Shown piece by piece: positions 17,362-26,842 of a stretch of DNA of 64,000 nt. Below the pieces are notes generated by a model. That model was not told the origin of the DNA. It saw nothing but the letters and a program-made list of their open reading frames with translations, and ran no database searches. Location of the stretch: positions 620,001-684,000 of the forward strand of contig NZ_FOQT01000001.1 of assembly GCF_900113805.1 (NCBI RefSeq). The letters run 5' to 3'. How positions within the stretch are numbered: position 1 is the stretch's first letter; each line of letters begins with the position of its first letter. The DNA is from Halpernia frigidisoli (GTDB lineage Bacteria; Bacteroidota; Bacteroidia; Flavobacteriales; Weeksellaceae). The position numbers and the translations under genes are program-made.

Positions 17362-17745
17362 TTAAATCTTTGGCGGTTCCCAAATTTTTTGAAATACTGA
17401 CGGATAAAATTTTTCTGAATAAGAAAAATCAGAAGACACATCTACACAGATTGAATGATATTGAGTAAAAATAACCGTCTTTTCTGGCGGAATATTTAAA
17501 GTAAGAAATGTGGTAAAATTATCATGTTTTTTAAAAGGCAAACTCAAATCTTCGTTATAATCTTTGTCTTTTACCTGTTTGTCAAGATAATGCATCTTGA
17601 AAAAAGCATAAATCGACATGTTGTGTTTTGCCATTTTATGTTTTACGTAATGTTCAACTAAAATCGGAATTTTAGCAATTTGTCTCACTTCACAAAAAGA
17701 AGTAAGATAAGTAAAAAGCATAAAATAAACCACGAATTTTTTCAC
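17362..17745 (-). CDS. unknown exported protein heading the metal-efflux operon
   Basis: A 127-residue protein without a family name I can give. Its N terminus (MKKFVVYFMLFTYLTSFCEV) is a signal peptide or membrane anchor. The mature part is rich in His and aromatic residues (HYVKHKMAKHN, KMHYLDK, KKHDNF, QYHS). It lies 122 bases upstream of czcA on the same strand and is probably co-transcribed. Its clustered His residues and position suggest a periplasmic metal-related accessory role, which is inference. I recall similar small proteins beside CzcA genes in other Flavobacteriia, but cannot check this. Confidence 0.7.
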   Translation of the reverse strand: MKKFVVYFMLFTYLTSFCEVRQIAKIPILVEHYVKHKMAKHNMSIYAFFKMHYLDKQVKDKDYNEDLSLPFKKHDNFTTFLTLNIPPEKTVIFTQYHSICVDVSSDFSYSEKFYPSVFQKIWEPPKI

Positions 17746-17913
17746 AGCGTAAATTTAAACATAAAAGTTTTTAAAAACAGAGAATTTAAAAATTTGGAAT
17801 GATTAAAAATAAAAGTAAATAAAATTACTAAAAATTTTAATTTAGTAATTTAACAAGATAAAAAATGATTATAAATCAGGAATTTTGAACCGCTATTTTA
17901 GTTAAAAAATCCT

Positions 17914-17921
17914 TAAATTTG
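17914..17921 (+). promoter_or_regulatory. lysS promoter -7 element
   Basis: TAAATTTG, exact match to TAnnTTTG, 22 bases upstream of the lysS ATG. Confidence 0.65.
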
Positions 17922-17943
17922 CAGACTTAAAAAGTTATAAAAG

Positions 17944-19644
17944 ATGCAATTATCAGAACAGGAAATCATCCGCAGAGAGAAATTAACCAAATTAAATGCT
18001 TTAGGAATTGATGCGTTTCCAGCAGCAGAATATACAGTTTCAGATTCTTCAAAATCTATAAAAGAGCAATTTTCTGAAGGCAAGAAAGTGAAAATCGCGG
18101 GAAGATTAATGTCTCGTAGAATTCAGGGAAAAGCAAGTTTTGCTGAATTACAGGATTCTGAGGGGAAAATTCAGGTTTATTTTAATAGAGATGAAATTTG
18201 TACTGGCGAAGATAAATCTTTATACAACGACGTTTACAAACACCTTTTAGATATTGGCGATATTATCGGAATTGAAGGTGATTTATTTACAACGCAAGTT
18301 GGTGAAATGACCGTTAAAGTAACAAACTTCACACTTTTAACCAAAACTTTACGTCCGCTTCCACAGCCAAGAACTGACGAAGATGGTAAAACTTATGACG
18401 CTTTCAATGATCCGGAATTGCGTTACAGACAACGTTACGTTGATCTCATTGTAAATCCTCACGTGAAAGAAACGTTCATCAAAAGGATCAAAATGTACAC
18501 GGCAATGCGTCAGTTTTTTAATGACGCCGGATACATTGAGGTTGAAACGCCAGTTTTGCAGGCGATTGCTGGTGGCGCTGCGGCAAGACCTTTTATGACG
18601 CACCACAATGCTTTGGATATTCCGTTATATATGAGAATTGCAAACGAATTATATCTCAAAAGATTGATCGTTGGTGGTTTTGATGGGGTTTATGAGTTTT
18701 CTAAAAACTTTAGAAATGAAGGAATGGACCGAACGCATAATCCGGAATTTACCGTTATGGAAATTTATGTAGCCTACAAAGATTACAACTGGATGATGAA
18801 TTTCACCGAAAAAATGATCGAACATTGCGCCATTGCAGTCAACGGAACGACTTCTGCAAAATTTGGTGAAAATGACATTGATTTCAAAGCACCTTACGCT
18901 AGAGTTTCTATGACCGAAGCCATCATCAAATTCACAGGTTTTGACATCACTGGAAAATCAGAACAGGAAATATTTGATTTTGCAAAATCAATCGGAATTG
19001 AGGTTAATGAAACGATGGGGAAAGGGAAATTGATCGATGAAATTTTTGGCGAAAAATGTGAAGGCAACTTTATTCAGCCAACTTTTATTACAGATTATCC
19101 AATCGAAATGTCGCCTTTAACGAAGAAACACAGAACTCAGGAAGGTTTAACGGAACGTTTTGAATTAATGGTTTGCGGTAAGGAAATCGCCAACGCCTAT
19201 TCAGAATTGAATGATCCGATCGACCAAAGAGAACGTTTTGAACAGCAGTTAAAACTAGCCGAAAAAGGCGATGATGAAGCAGGACAATTTATAGATGAAG
19301 ATTTCCTTAGAGCCTTGGAATATGGAATGCCGCCAACTTCCGGAATGGGAATCGGCATGGACCGTTTGATCATGTTTTTAACTAATAATGAAAGTATTCA
19401 GGAAGTTTTATTTTTTCCACAAATGCGTCCGGAAAAGGTTTTACCGAAAGTAGAATTGTCTGAAGATGATGAATTACTTTTAAAATTATTAAATGAAAAT
19501 AATGGCGAAATGTCATTAAATGATTTAAAAGAACAGTCTAAATTTTCCGGTAAAAAATGGGATAAATCTTCTAAAAATTTATCTAAAAACAATTTGATAA
19601 AAATTGAGAAAACTGATGATAGTGTGACCGTGAAATTAGTTTAA
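17944..19644 (+). CDS. lysS: lysine--tRNA ligase (class II)
   Basis: Charges tRNA-Lys with lysine in the cytoplasm. It has 566 residues. There is an N-terminal OB-fold anticodon-binding domain (about 50-150, with KIAGRLMSRR), then the class II catalytic core: motif 2 FRNEGMDRTHNPEF and motif 3 GMGIGMDRL. It is longer than the usual 490-510 residues because of about 65 C-terminal residues (after LPKVELSEDD) that are Lys/Asn-rich and look like a small helical module. From memory this extension is common in Flavobacteriia. It has its own promoter and terminator, so it is a single gene. Confidence 0.97.
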   Translation: MQLSEQEIIRREKLTKLNALGIDAFPAAEYTVSDSSKSIKEQFSEGKKVKIAGRLMSRRIQGKASFAELQDSEGKIQVYFNRDEICTGEDKSLYNDVYKHLLDIGDIIGIEGDLFTTQVGEMTVKVTNFTLLTKTLRPLPQPRTDEDGKTYDAFNDPELRYRQRYVDLIVNPHVKETFIKRIKMYTAMRQFFNDAGYIEVETPVLQAIAGGAAARPFMTHHNALDIPLYMRIANELYLKRLIVGGFDGVYEFSKNFRNEGMDRTHNPEFTVMEIYVAYKDYNWMMNFTEKMIEHCAIAVNGTTSAKFGENDIDFKAPYARVSMTEAIIKFTGFDITGKSEQEIFDFAKSIGIEVNETMGKGKLIDEIFGEKCEGNFIQPTFITDYPIEMSPLTKKHRTQEGLTERFELMVCGKEIANAYSELNDPIDQRERFEQQLKLAEKGDDEAGQFIDEDFLRALEYGMPPTSGMGIGMDRLIMFLTNNESIQEVLFFPQMRPEKVLPKVELSEDDELLLKLLNENNGEMSLNDLKEQSKFSGKKWDKSSKNLSKNNLIKIEKTDDSVTVKLV

Positions 19645-19667
19645 TTGCGTTATTTTATTTTTATATT

Positions 19668-19694
19668 AGATTGCCGAATGGCAATCTTTTTTTT
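19668..19694 (+). terminator. intrinsic terminator after lysS
   Basis: AGATTGCC, loop GAAT, GGCAATCT, then a run of T. Confidence 0.9.
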
Positions 19695-19763
19695 ATTCAT
19701 TTTTACGGAAAGCCGTATTTTATTCCTAGATATTAATTCTATCTTAGCGTTAAAATTTCATTT

Positions 19764-20475
19764 ATGATAAGAAAAACATTTATTTTAAAGGAAAAAAAGG
19801 AAGATTTAAGAGAAATAGTTGAAAATCAAATAATTTTGACAAATGGTACCATCGTTTCTTCAAATGCTAATTTAGTTACTTGGACTTATGTTTACGGAAA
19901 GCAAAATTTGGGATGTCAGACAATTATAAAAAAAAAATGAGATAGAAATAATTGTTAAAAATTTGGAAAATGTTGCTTATGGTGAAGGATATATCGCAGA
20001 TAAATTTTTTAAATCCGTTGGACAAGAAATTGCAATTTTCCCGAAGGAAGTAACTAAAAATATTTCAAAGCAAAATATAAAACCTCATTTTGAAAATAAT
20101 GATTTAGCAACTACAAAAAAGATATTTAAAATTTTATTTATACTTATATTTTGTTTTATAATTTATCATTATAGTTCAAATAAAAGAGAGAGTTCAAATC
20201 ACGGTGAAAACTCATCTGTAACAAATGTTAATAATTATATTACTAAAGCAGGATATAAAGCCTCTTACGATGAAAATACATTAGAAAAACTTGTAAAATT
20301 TTCTGTTCACAATGATTTGAATGGAATTAATTTTTTGACAAATACCAACGAGATATTTGATTTGCAATCTGGTCAGGAAGCATATGTTTTAGAGTCAAAA
20401 TTTGGCAGAGTTAAAATTAGACTGATAAATTCTGGAGAAGAGGTATGGACATTCACTGAAGCAATTTCTGATTAA
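19764..20475 (+). pseudogene. unknown membrane-anchored protein, frame broken at an A10 run
   Basis: An ATG frame of 58 codons (19764-19940, start MIRKTFILKEKKEDLREIV) ends at a TGA directly after ten A residues (19928-19937). A second frame, open from 19930 to the stop at 20475, continues with NEIEIIVKNLENVAYGEGY. Removing one A joins them into a 236-residue protein with one membrane segment (KILFILIFCFIIYHY) and a C-terminal domain of about 100 residues. No family is recognised. It could be a real frameshift mutation, a sequencing error in the homopolymer, or a gene expressed by slippage. The second half alone could start only from a TTG at 19963. Low GC and no close neighbours on the strand. 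Confidence 0.6.
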
Positions 20476-20588
20476 AGTAAACTAAAATATTTATTTCTTT
20501 ACTGTAAATCGAAATTAGAAAGTTAAAATAACATTGTTGAATATATAATGATAAAATAGTTTAAAACTCGAAAAATATATAAAAAAAC

Positions 20589-21605
20589 TTAAATATCGTC
20601 GTGGTCTTTTTTTCTGCTGAATGAAAACATTAAATAAAATAGAAAAGGCAATATAAAAACTGAACCTATCATCAACGCCCAAGCCAAGAAACTGACGGTT
20701 TTTTGTGGTGCAATATTATCTAACAATGACAAGTGTTTCCCATTTGCCAAAAGAAAAATATTTGGATAGAGTTGGTAACTCGCGGCCACCAAAACTAAAA
20801 CGATCTGAAATCCGGCAAAAAATCTAATTGGTAAAAAATACCGTTTTTTTAAACAAATAAAAATGGTGATCAATAAAAGACTCGCCAAAATCAAGGCTGA
20901 TAAACTGATCCAGGAAGAAATTATATCTTGAAGTAAATTGATGTTTGAAGCATTAGCAGCGATAAAAACAAGCACACCGCTTACAAAAACAAAACCCATA
21001 AATTGTCTGGATTTTCGCAGCATCAAAATAATATCTTCTTCCAGATCTACTTCACGTAAGGAAAATATCGACGCTAAATAAGAACAAATCGCAACGGTGA
21101 AAAGTCCAACTGAAACGCCAAACCAGTTTAGCCAACTAAAAATATAAAGATTAACGAATGTTTTTGCATCCGGATTTATAGAACCCGAAATAGAAGTTGC
21201 CGCGATTATTCCTAAAAAAAATGGTGTTAATAAACTCGAAAAGTAGAAAATTTCTGTGTAAACTTTTTGCCAATTGTCTTTCACTGCGTCATAATGACGA
21301 AATGTAAAGGCCGTTCCGCGTGCTATAATGCCGACCAACATTAAGGCTAAAGGAATATGAAGATAAATGGAAAGCGTGGCATAAATATTCGGAAATCCCA
21401 CAAAAAGTATCACGATCGCGATGATCAGCCACATGTGATTGGCTTCCCAGACGGGCGCGATGGATTCATACATTATTTTTTTCGTAAGTTTTTGCTCTTT
21501 GCTGTTGGTGAAAAGTTCAACAATTCCGGCACCAAAATCGGCACCGCCCAAAACAATGTAAAGTGCGATGGAAACCCACAAAAATATGATCACAACATAT
21601 TGCAT
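20589..21605 (-). CDS. cydB: cytochrome bd ubiquinol oxidase subunit II
   Basis: Membrane subunit of cytochrome bd, the high-affinity quinol oxidase used at low oxygen. The 338 residues are mostly membrane helices. The N terminus VVIIFLWVSIALYIVLGGAD with DFGAGIVEL, and EANHMWLIIAIVILFVGFP, are hallmark segments. It follows cydA with a 3-base gap, so the two are translated from one message. A small third subunit (CydX) was not seen. Confidence 0.96.
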   Translation of the reverse strand: MQYVVIIFLWVSIALYIVLGGADFGAGIVELFTNSKEQKLTKKIMYESIAPVWEANHMWLIIAIVILFVGFPNIYATLSIYLHIPLALMLVGIIARGTAFTFRHYDAVKDNWQKVYTEIFYFSSLLTPFFLGIIAATSISGSINPDAKTFVNLYIFSWLNWFGVSVGLFTVAICSYLASIFSLREVDLEEDIILMLRKSRQFMGFVFVSGVLVFIAANASNINLLQDIISSWISLSALILASLLLITIFICLKKRYFLPIRFFAGFQIVLVLVAASYQLYPNIFLLANGKHLSLLDNIAPQKTVSFLAWALMIGSVFILPFLFYLMFSFSRKKDHDDI

Positions 21606-21608
21606 AAT

Positions 21609-22943
21609 TTATTTTTTAGGTTGATAATTTGGATCTTCGGGGTCATAAAGAAAAGGCACCATTTTTATTTGTCTCGTTAAAAGAAAAATTATAATGATTG
21701 AAAGTGACACAAAAACGAGCGTGAAAAAGTAAAAGGAATATTGAATTCCCGGCATCGGCGTAACGGCATCTGCAGTTTTCATAATTCCGTAAATGATCCA
21801 TGGTTGTCTTCCAACTTCCGTAACTGTCCAACCTGCTTCCAAAGCGATATAGCCGAAAGGCAAGGCAATAACGAATGATCTTAAAAGCCATTTTTTGACC
21901 AGGAATTTCTTTTTAAAGAAGAAAATGTAAAGAAAAACCACAGAAAGAAGCATCATCACTGAACCAAAAAATATCATTATCTGAAAAGCAAAATGAACAA
22001 CTGCAACGGGCGGCCAAAGTGATCGGTCAAAATCATTTAATCCTTTTACTTCCGCATTAAAATCACCGTATGCCAGAAAACTTAATAATTTTGGAATCTT
22101 GATCGCATATTTTACCTGTTCTGTTTTTTCATCAGGAATTCCACCTAAAATAAAAGGGGCGCCTTTTTCCGTTTTGAAATGCGATTCCATCGCAGCCAGT
22201 TTTACAGGTTGTAGTTTGGAAACTGATTTTGCGGCAATATCACCGCTAAAAGGCGCTAAAACCCCACCAATTACCGCAAAGCTCGCTGCGATTTTAAAGG
22301 CTTTTGTATGAAAAGTAACATTTTTTTTCTTTAAAATTAAAAAAGCATGTGTACCGGCCACTGCAAATCCTGTTGCACAAAATGCGGCAACTGTCATGTG
22401 AAAAGCCTCGGGAAACCACGCCTCATTAAACATCGCTTTTACCGGATCGATATTTAAATATTTTCCATCGACAAAATCAAAACCTGTTGGCGAATTCATC
22501 CAGGCGTTTGCTGCAACAACCAGAATTCCTGATGCCAAACCGCTTAAACCTACAATTAAACCACAAAACCAGTGAAATTTAGAATTTAATCGATCCCAAC
22601 CGTAAAGGAAAAATCCCAAAGCAATTGCTTCGATAAAAAAAGCGGTTCCTTCCAACGAAAACGGCATTCCGAAAATGGCACCAGCATTTTTCATAAATTC
22701 CGGCCACAATAGACCGAGTTCAAAAGAGAGCATTGTACCGGAAACTGCGCCGGTTGCGAATAAAATTGCAACACCTTTGCTCCAGGCTTTTGCAATTCCT
22801 TTATAAGTTTCGTCTTTGGTTTTTAAATATTTATAGTGTGCGAATGACATTAGAAAAGGCATTACCATTCCCACACAAGAAAAAACGATGTGAAAGGCCA
22901 TTGATAAGGCCATCTGCGATCTCGCTGCAATAAAATCATCCAT
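21609..22943 (-). CDS. cydA: cytochrome bd ubiquinol oxidase subunit I
   Basis: Haem-bearing subunit of cytochrome bd, oxidising quinol and reducing oxygen to water in the inner membrane. The ATG at 22943 (MDDFIAARSQMALSMAFH) is preferred to a TTG 24 bases upstream because it matches the family N terminus; this gives 444 residues. The conserved His in SMAFHIVFS and the GWTVTEVGRQPWIIYG signature near the end are visible. The quinol loop region (about 220-290) is of the short type. Oxygen-linked regulation is likely, but no operator could be recognised upstream. Confidence 0.96.
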   Translation of the reverse strand: MDDFIAARSQMALSMAFHIVFSCVGMVMPFLMSFAHYKYLKTKDETYKGIAKAWSKGVAILFATGAVSGTMLSFELGLLWPEFMKNAGAIFGMPFSLEGTAFFIEAIALGFFLYGWDRLNSKFHWFCGLIVGLSGLASGILVVAANAWMNSPTGFDFVDGKYLNIDPVKAMFNEAWFPEAFHMTVAAFCATGFAVAGTHAFLILKKKNVTFHTKAFKIAASFAVIGGVLAPFSGDIAAKSVSKLQPVKLAAMESHFKTEKGAPFILGGIPDEKTEQVKYAIKIPKLLSFLAYGDFNAEVKGLNDFDRSLWPPVAVVHFAFQIMIFFGSVMMLLSVVFLYIFFFKKKFLVKKWLLRSFVIALPFGYIALEAGWTVTEVGRQPWIIYGIMKTADAVTPMPGIQYSFYFFTLVFVSLSIIIIFLLTRQIKMVPFLYDPEDPNYQPKK

Positions 22944-23044
22944 AAAAAATCTTGATTTTAATTTCAATCAAAGTTAGGATTTAACTAAAGTGAAAATTTA
23001 ATATTACAAATGAATAAAATCATAATGTATGAAAATCATACTTT

Positions 23045-23086
23045 TTTAAATAAATAAAAAATCCTGAAAATTAACTTTCAGGATTT
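23045..23086 (-). terminator. terminator after the M23 peptidase gene
   Basis: AAATCCTGAAA and TTTCAGGATTT form an 11-pair stem with a 6-base loop, just past the peptidase stop, with a T-rich run on the minus strand. Confidence 0.75.
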
Positions 23087-23093
23087 GATTTAT

Positions 23094-23945
23094 TTAAAGA
23101 TTTAAGAATAATCTCGGATTAACCGGCGTATTATTTTTATGAACTTCATAATGTAAATGTGGACCTGTTGAACGTCCAGTATTTCCCGATTTTGCGATAA
23201 CGTCATTTACTTTTACCACGTCATTTTCTTTCACTAAAAGTTCAGAAAGATGGCCGTAAAGAGTATCCAAACCATTTCCGTGAGAAATAATAATGCAATT
23301 TCCATAACCGCCTTTTTGACCCGAAAAAATTACTTTTCCTGCGGCGGCGCATCTTACATCAGTTCCATAAGCGACGGCAATATCCAATCCTTTATGAAAT
23401 TGAATCTGATCTGCTTCAGGTGAAGAATTTGCCTGCGGTTGTGCCTTAACTAAACTATCTTTTTTAACGTCAGAAGATTTATTTACAGAAGCCAACAACA
23501 CTGTTCTCGTTGGAATTGGATTTATTCTTTTGCCAAAATTTGAGGAAATATAACCGTCCGTTGGCAATCCTAAAGGAACGGTTTGCAATTTATTTTGAAG
23601 ATTTACTAAATATTGACTGTACCTATTGCTTACATTCGAAACATAAATTGCGTCTTGTAAACTGTCTTTCGATAGTAAACTGATTGCATTGTCTTCAACG
23701 TTTTTCGAAGCTAAAAATTGATGTAAATTTCGCACTGTTTCATCGATCTGAACAAGATCTGTTTTCATTTTAGAATAATCAATACTGTCTTTTTTGGTAT
23801 TGATTGGAACTAAATTAACCTGGTAGTTCTTATCATTTCGCTCCGAATAAAGTTTCGCGATCACAACACTTTGGGCAAAAATCAGGAATAAAAATAAGCC
23901 TAAAAGTAAATTTATGTTTTTCTTTTTTTTTAAAAATGCTTTCAT
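23094..23945 (-). CDS. M23 family metallopeptidase, membrane-anchored
   Basis: LytM-type zinc endopeptidase likely to cut or help remodel peptidoglycan cross-bridges in the periplasm. The ATG at 23945 (MKAFLKKKKNIN) is chosen over an upstream start because it directly precedes the one membrane helix (LLLGLFLFLIFAQSVVIA); this gives 283 residues. A short helical linker follows, then the M23 domain with zinc ligands in FHKGLDIAVA (H and D) and in GPHLHYEVH. Both halves of the metal site are present, so it should be active rather than a LytM activator. It is a single gene. Confidence 0.93.
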   Translation of the reverse strand: MKAFLKKKKNINLLLGLFLFLIFAQSVVIAKLYSERNDKNYQVNLVPINTKKDSIDYSKMKTDLVQIDETVRNLHQFLASKNVEDNAISLLSKDSLQDAIYVSNVSNRYSQYLVNLQNKLQTVPLGLPTDGYISSNFGKRINPIPTRTVLLASVNKSSDVKKDSLVKAQPQANSSPEADQIQFHKGLDIAVAYGTDVRCAAAGKVIFSGQKGGYGNCIIISHGNGLDTLYGHLSELLVKENDVVKVNDVIAKSGNTGRSTGPHLHYEVHKNNTPVNPRLFLNL

Positions 23946-24117
23946 ATCAAAAACTAGAAGTAAAATTTGAGACGGCAAAAATAAATATATATTGTTTAAA
24001 AATGTTAAATTTAACAAACTTTAAGACTTTGTGACTAAAAATTATGAATTATTATGGCGTTTGTTGGAAATCTGGCTTTGATTGGTATAAAGTTTTAAAC
24101 GAACTCACTTAAAGTCT

Positions 24118-24125
24118 TATATTTG
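24118..24125 (+). promoter_or_regulatory. gpsA promoter -7 element
   Basis: TATATTTG, exact match to TAnnTTTG, 20 bases before the gpsA ATG. Confidence 0.6.
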
Positions 24126-24145
24126 TAAATCTCAGATAATAAATT

Positions 24146-25186
24146 ATGACAAATACAAACGCTGAAAAAAAAACCACCTGTAAAACGTTTCTGGAAGGCT
24201 TACCAAAAGTAGGCGTTGTAGGAAGTGGCAGTTTCGCAACAGCGATTGTAAAAATGTTGGTTGAAAACAGCGAAAAAGTACATTGGTGCGTTCGAAATGA
24301 ATTCGTAAAAGGTGCGATTGAACTTCGCGGTCATAATCCCGTATATCTAACCTCTGTAAGTTTTAAAAAAGAAAATTTAGCAATTACTACTGATATCAAT
24401 GAGTTGGTTTCAAATTGTGATATTATAATTTTAGCAACGCCGTCCATTTATCTTTCCGATGCTATCGAGAAAATGACTTGTGATTATTCCTGCAAAATTT
24501 TCGTTTCTGCTATAAAAGGAATTGTACCAAAACATAACGATGTGGTTGCTCATTACTTGCGGGACGTTTTTAATATTGGTTTCAAATGCCAAGGGGTGAT
24601 TGCCGGGCCTTGTCACGCAGAAGAAGTGGCAATGGAAAGACTTTCTTATCTTACAATTGCAACCGCTGAAGAAAAGGTAGGTGACGTTTTAAAGAAATTA
24701 TTCTCCTCAGATTTCATCAATGTTCATACTTCTAAAGATATTTTAGGCAATGAATATGGCGCGATTTTGAAAAATATTTACGCCATTGGTGCAGGAATGG
24801 CTTCTGGTTTGGGTTACGGTGATAATTTTGCGGCGGTTTTTGTCTCAAATGCCATTCGTGAAATGGAAGTTTTTCTAAAAGCTATTTATGAAGAACCCCG
24901 CGATGTCAATACCAGCGCTTATCTTGGAGATTTACTTGTAACTGCTTATTCTTTATTTTCCAGAAATCGAAGTTTAGGGAATTTAATTGGAAAAGGTTAC
25001 ACTGTGAAATCTGCTATACAATCTATGAATATGATCGCGGAAGGCTATTACGCTGCAGATTCTATCTATAAAACGGGTAAAGAAAAAGGATTGGATTTGC
25101 CGATTATCAATACCGTTTATCAGATTTTATATGAAGAAAAAAATGCTGAAAAATTATTTAAAAAACTGACTTTAAGGTTGAATTAA
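24146..25186 (+). CDS. gpsA: glycerol-3-phosphate dehydrogenase [NAD(P)+]
   Basis: Reduces dihydroxyacetone phosphate to sn-glycerol 3-phosphate for phospholipid synthesis. It has 346 residues. The Rossmann motif VGVVGSGSFATA is at about 22-33, IAGPCHAEEVA and the catalytic-lysine segment LKNIYAIGAGMASGLGYGDN follow, all typical of GpsA. A 12-residue polar N-terminal extension precedes the core. It has its own promoter and about 126 bases separate it from mqo. Confidence 0.96.
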   Translation: MTNTNAEKKTTCKTFLEGLPKVGVVGSGSFATAIVKMLVENSEKVHWCVRNEFVKGAIELRGHNPVYLTSVSFKKENLAITTDINELVSNCDIIILATPSIYLSDAIEKMTCDYSCKIFVSAIKGIVPKHNDVVAHYLRDVFNIGFKCQGVIAGPCHAEEVAMERLSYLTIATAEEKVGDVLKKLFSSDFINVHTSKDILGNEYGAILKNIYAIGAGMASGLGYGDNFAAVFVSNAIREMEVFLKAIYEEPRDVNTSAYLGDLLVTAYSLFSRNRSLGNLIGKGYTVKSAIQSMNMIAEGYYAADSIYKTGKEKGLDLPIINTVYQILYEEKNAEKLFKKLTLRLN

Positions 25187-25312
25187 ATATTTTTTACTTT
25201 AAAATTTGCTAACTTTTTTTAGTACAACAAAAAGTAAAAACAAATAAATTTCTTTCCCAATAAATTTCCCAAAACAAAACTTTTCACGAAATTCGTAGCA
25301 TAAAATTTATTT

Positions 25313-26821
25313 ATGCCAAATTTTTTAACCAATACAGATCTTAAAAGCGAATACGACGTGATTTTAATCGGTGGCGGAATTATGAGTACGACTTTAGGAA
25401 CTTTACTTCACGAGTTTGAACCTACCTTAAAAATTGCCATTTTCGAACGATTGGGCAGATTTGCAAAGGAAAGTTCTTCCGCCTGGAACAACGCTGGAAC
25501 CGGACATTCCGCGTTTTGTGAACTGAACTATACGCCGGAAAGCGAAGACGGAACGATCGATATTAAAAAAGCAGAAAGTATCGCCGAGCAGTTTGAAGTT
25601 TCAAAGCAGTTTTGGTCTTATTTAATTTCTAAAGGACATATTGATAAACCAAAAGATTTCATTAATTCCTGTCCGCACATGAGTTTGGTTTTTGGTGAGA
25701 ATGACGCAAAATATTTGAAAAAACGCCATGATAAAATGGTGAATTCAAACTTATTTAAAGGCATGCAGTTTTCCACAGATTTTGAGCAGCTGAAAGAATG
25801 GATTCCTTTAATAATGTCTAAAAGAAAGGAAAACGAAGTTTTGGCAGCCACAAAAATGGATTTGGGAACGGACGTTAATTTCGGAAGTTTAACCCGAAAA
25901 ATGGGTCGTTTTTTAGCAGAAGATTCTTTGGTCGATGTTTTTCTTTATCATGAAGTAAAAGATTTAGATTTGGAAAAAGACGGTTCCTGGAGAATGAAGG
26001 TCAAAAACCGAATGACAAATAAAAGCACAAAAGTTTCCGCTAAATTTGTTTTTCTGGGTGCAGGCGGTTATTCTTTGTCACTTTTAGAAAAATCAGATAT
26101 CAAAGAAAGCGCAGGTTACGGAGGTTTTCCGGTTTCCGGTCAATGGTTGGTGACGCATAATGAAGAATTAATCGCTCAACATCAGACAAAAGTTTATACG
26201 CAGGCAGGTTTGGACGCTCCACCAATGAGCGTTCCGCATTTAGATTTGCGAATTATTGACGGTAAAAAATCTTTACTTTTTGGTCCTTTTGCCGGGTTTT
26301 CAACAAAATTTTTGAAAGAAGGAAGTTATCTTGATCTACCTGAAAGTATTAATTTTTCTAATATAAGATCTTTATTTGGCGCTTGGTGGCATAATTTACC
26401 TTTAACAAAATATTTAATTCAGCAGGTTGCGATGACAAAATCCCAGAGAATTGCTGCTCTGAGACAGTTTGTAAAAAATGCAGACGAAAAAGACTGGGAA
26501 TTAATGGTTGCTGGACAAAGAGTGCAAGTCATTAAAAAAGATGATAAATTAGGTGGAAAACTGGAGTTTGGAACTGAAGTGGTGATCAACGAAAACAAAA
26601 CAATTGCGGCAATTTTGGGTGCTTCACCTGGCGCCTCGACTGCTGCTCATGCAATGATCAATATTTTGGAGGAATGTTTTCCGGATAAACTTCAAAACGA
26701 ATGGAAAGAAAAATTATTGGAAATTATTCCAAGTTATGGTCAAAAATTATCAGAAAACGCTGACTTAACTGAGAAAGTGAGAAATTATTCCAAAGAAGTT
26801 TTGGAATTGGATTATGATTAA
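25313..26821 (+). CDS. mqo: malate:quinone oxidoreductase
   Basis: FAD-dependent, membrane-associated enzyme that oxidises malate to oxaloacetate and passes electrons to quinone. It has 502 residues, normal length. The FAD-binding VILIGGGIMSTTLGTLLHEF motif is at the N terminus; SSAWNNAGTGHSAFCELNYTP, GAGGYSLSLLEKS and GASPGASTAAH are strongly conserved in Mqo. It supports a respiratory TCA cycle together with the cytochrome bd genes nearby. The next small gene begins 21 bases later. Confidence 0.96.
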   Translation: MPNFLTNTDLKSEYDVILIGGGIMSTTLGTLLHEFEPTLKIAIFERLGRFAKESSSAWNNAGTGHSAFCELNYTPESEDGTIDIKKAESIAEQFEVSKQFWSYLISKGHIDKPKDFINSCPHMSLVFGENDAKYLKKRHDKMVNSNLFKGMQFSTDFEQLKEWIPLIMSKRKENEVLAATKMDLGTDVNFGSLTRKMGRFLAEDSLVDVFLYHEVKDLDLEKDGSWRMKVKNRMTNKSTKVSAKFVFLGAGGYSLSLLEKSDIKESAGYGGFPVSGQWLVTHNEELIAQHQTKVYTQAGLDAPPMSVPHLDLRIIDGKKSLLFGPFAGFSTKFLKEGSYLDLPESINFSNIRSLFGAWWHNLPLTKYLIQQVAMTKSQRIAALRQFVKNADEKDWELMVAGQRVQVIKKDDKLGGKLEFGTEVVINENKTIAAILGASPGASTAAHAMINILEECFPDKLQNEWKEKLLEIIPSYGQKLSENADLTEKVRNYSKEVLELDYD

Positions 26822-26842
26822 AAAAAATTAAAAGAAAGAAAT

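Noticed and set aside
20476-20588. Possible gene or RNA between the frameshifted gene and cydB
   Set aside because: AT-rich, no open frame of note and no stable hairpin.
22944-22967. Upstream TTG start for cydA
   Set aside because: The ATG at 22943 gives the usual CydA N terminus; the extra eight residues match nothing.
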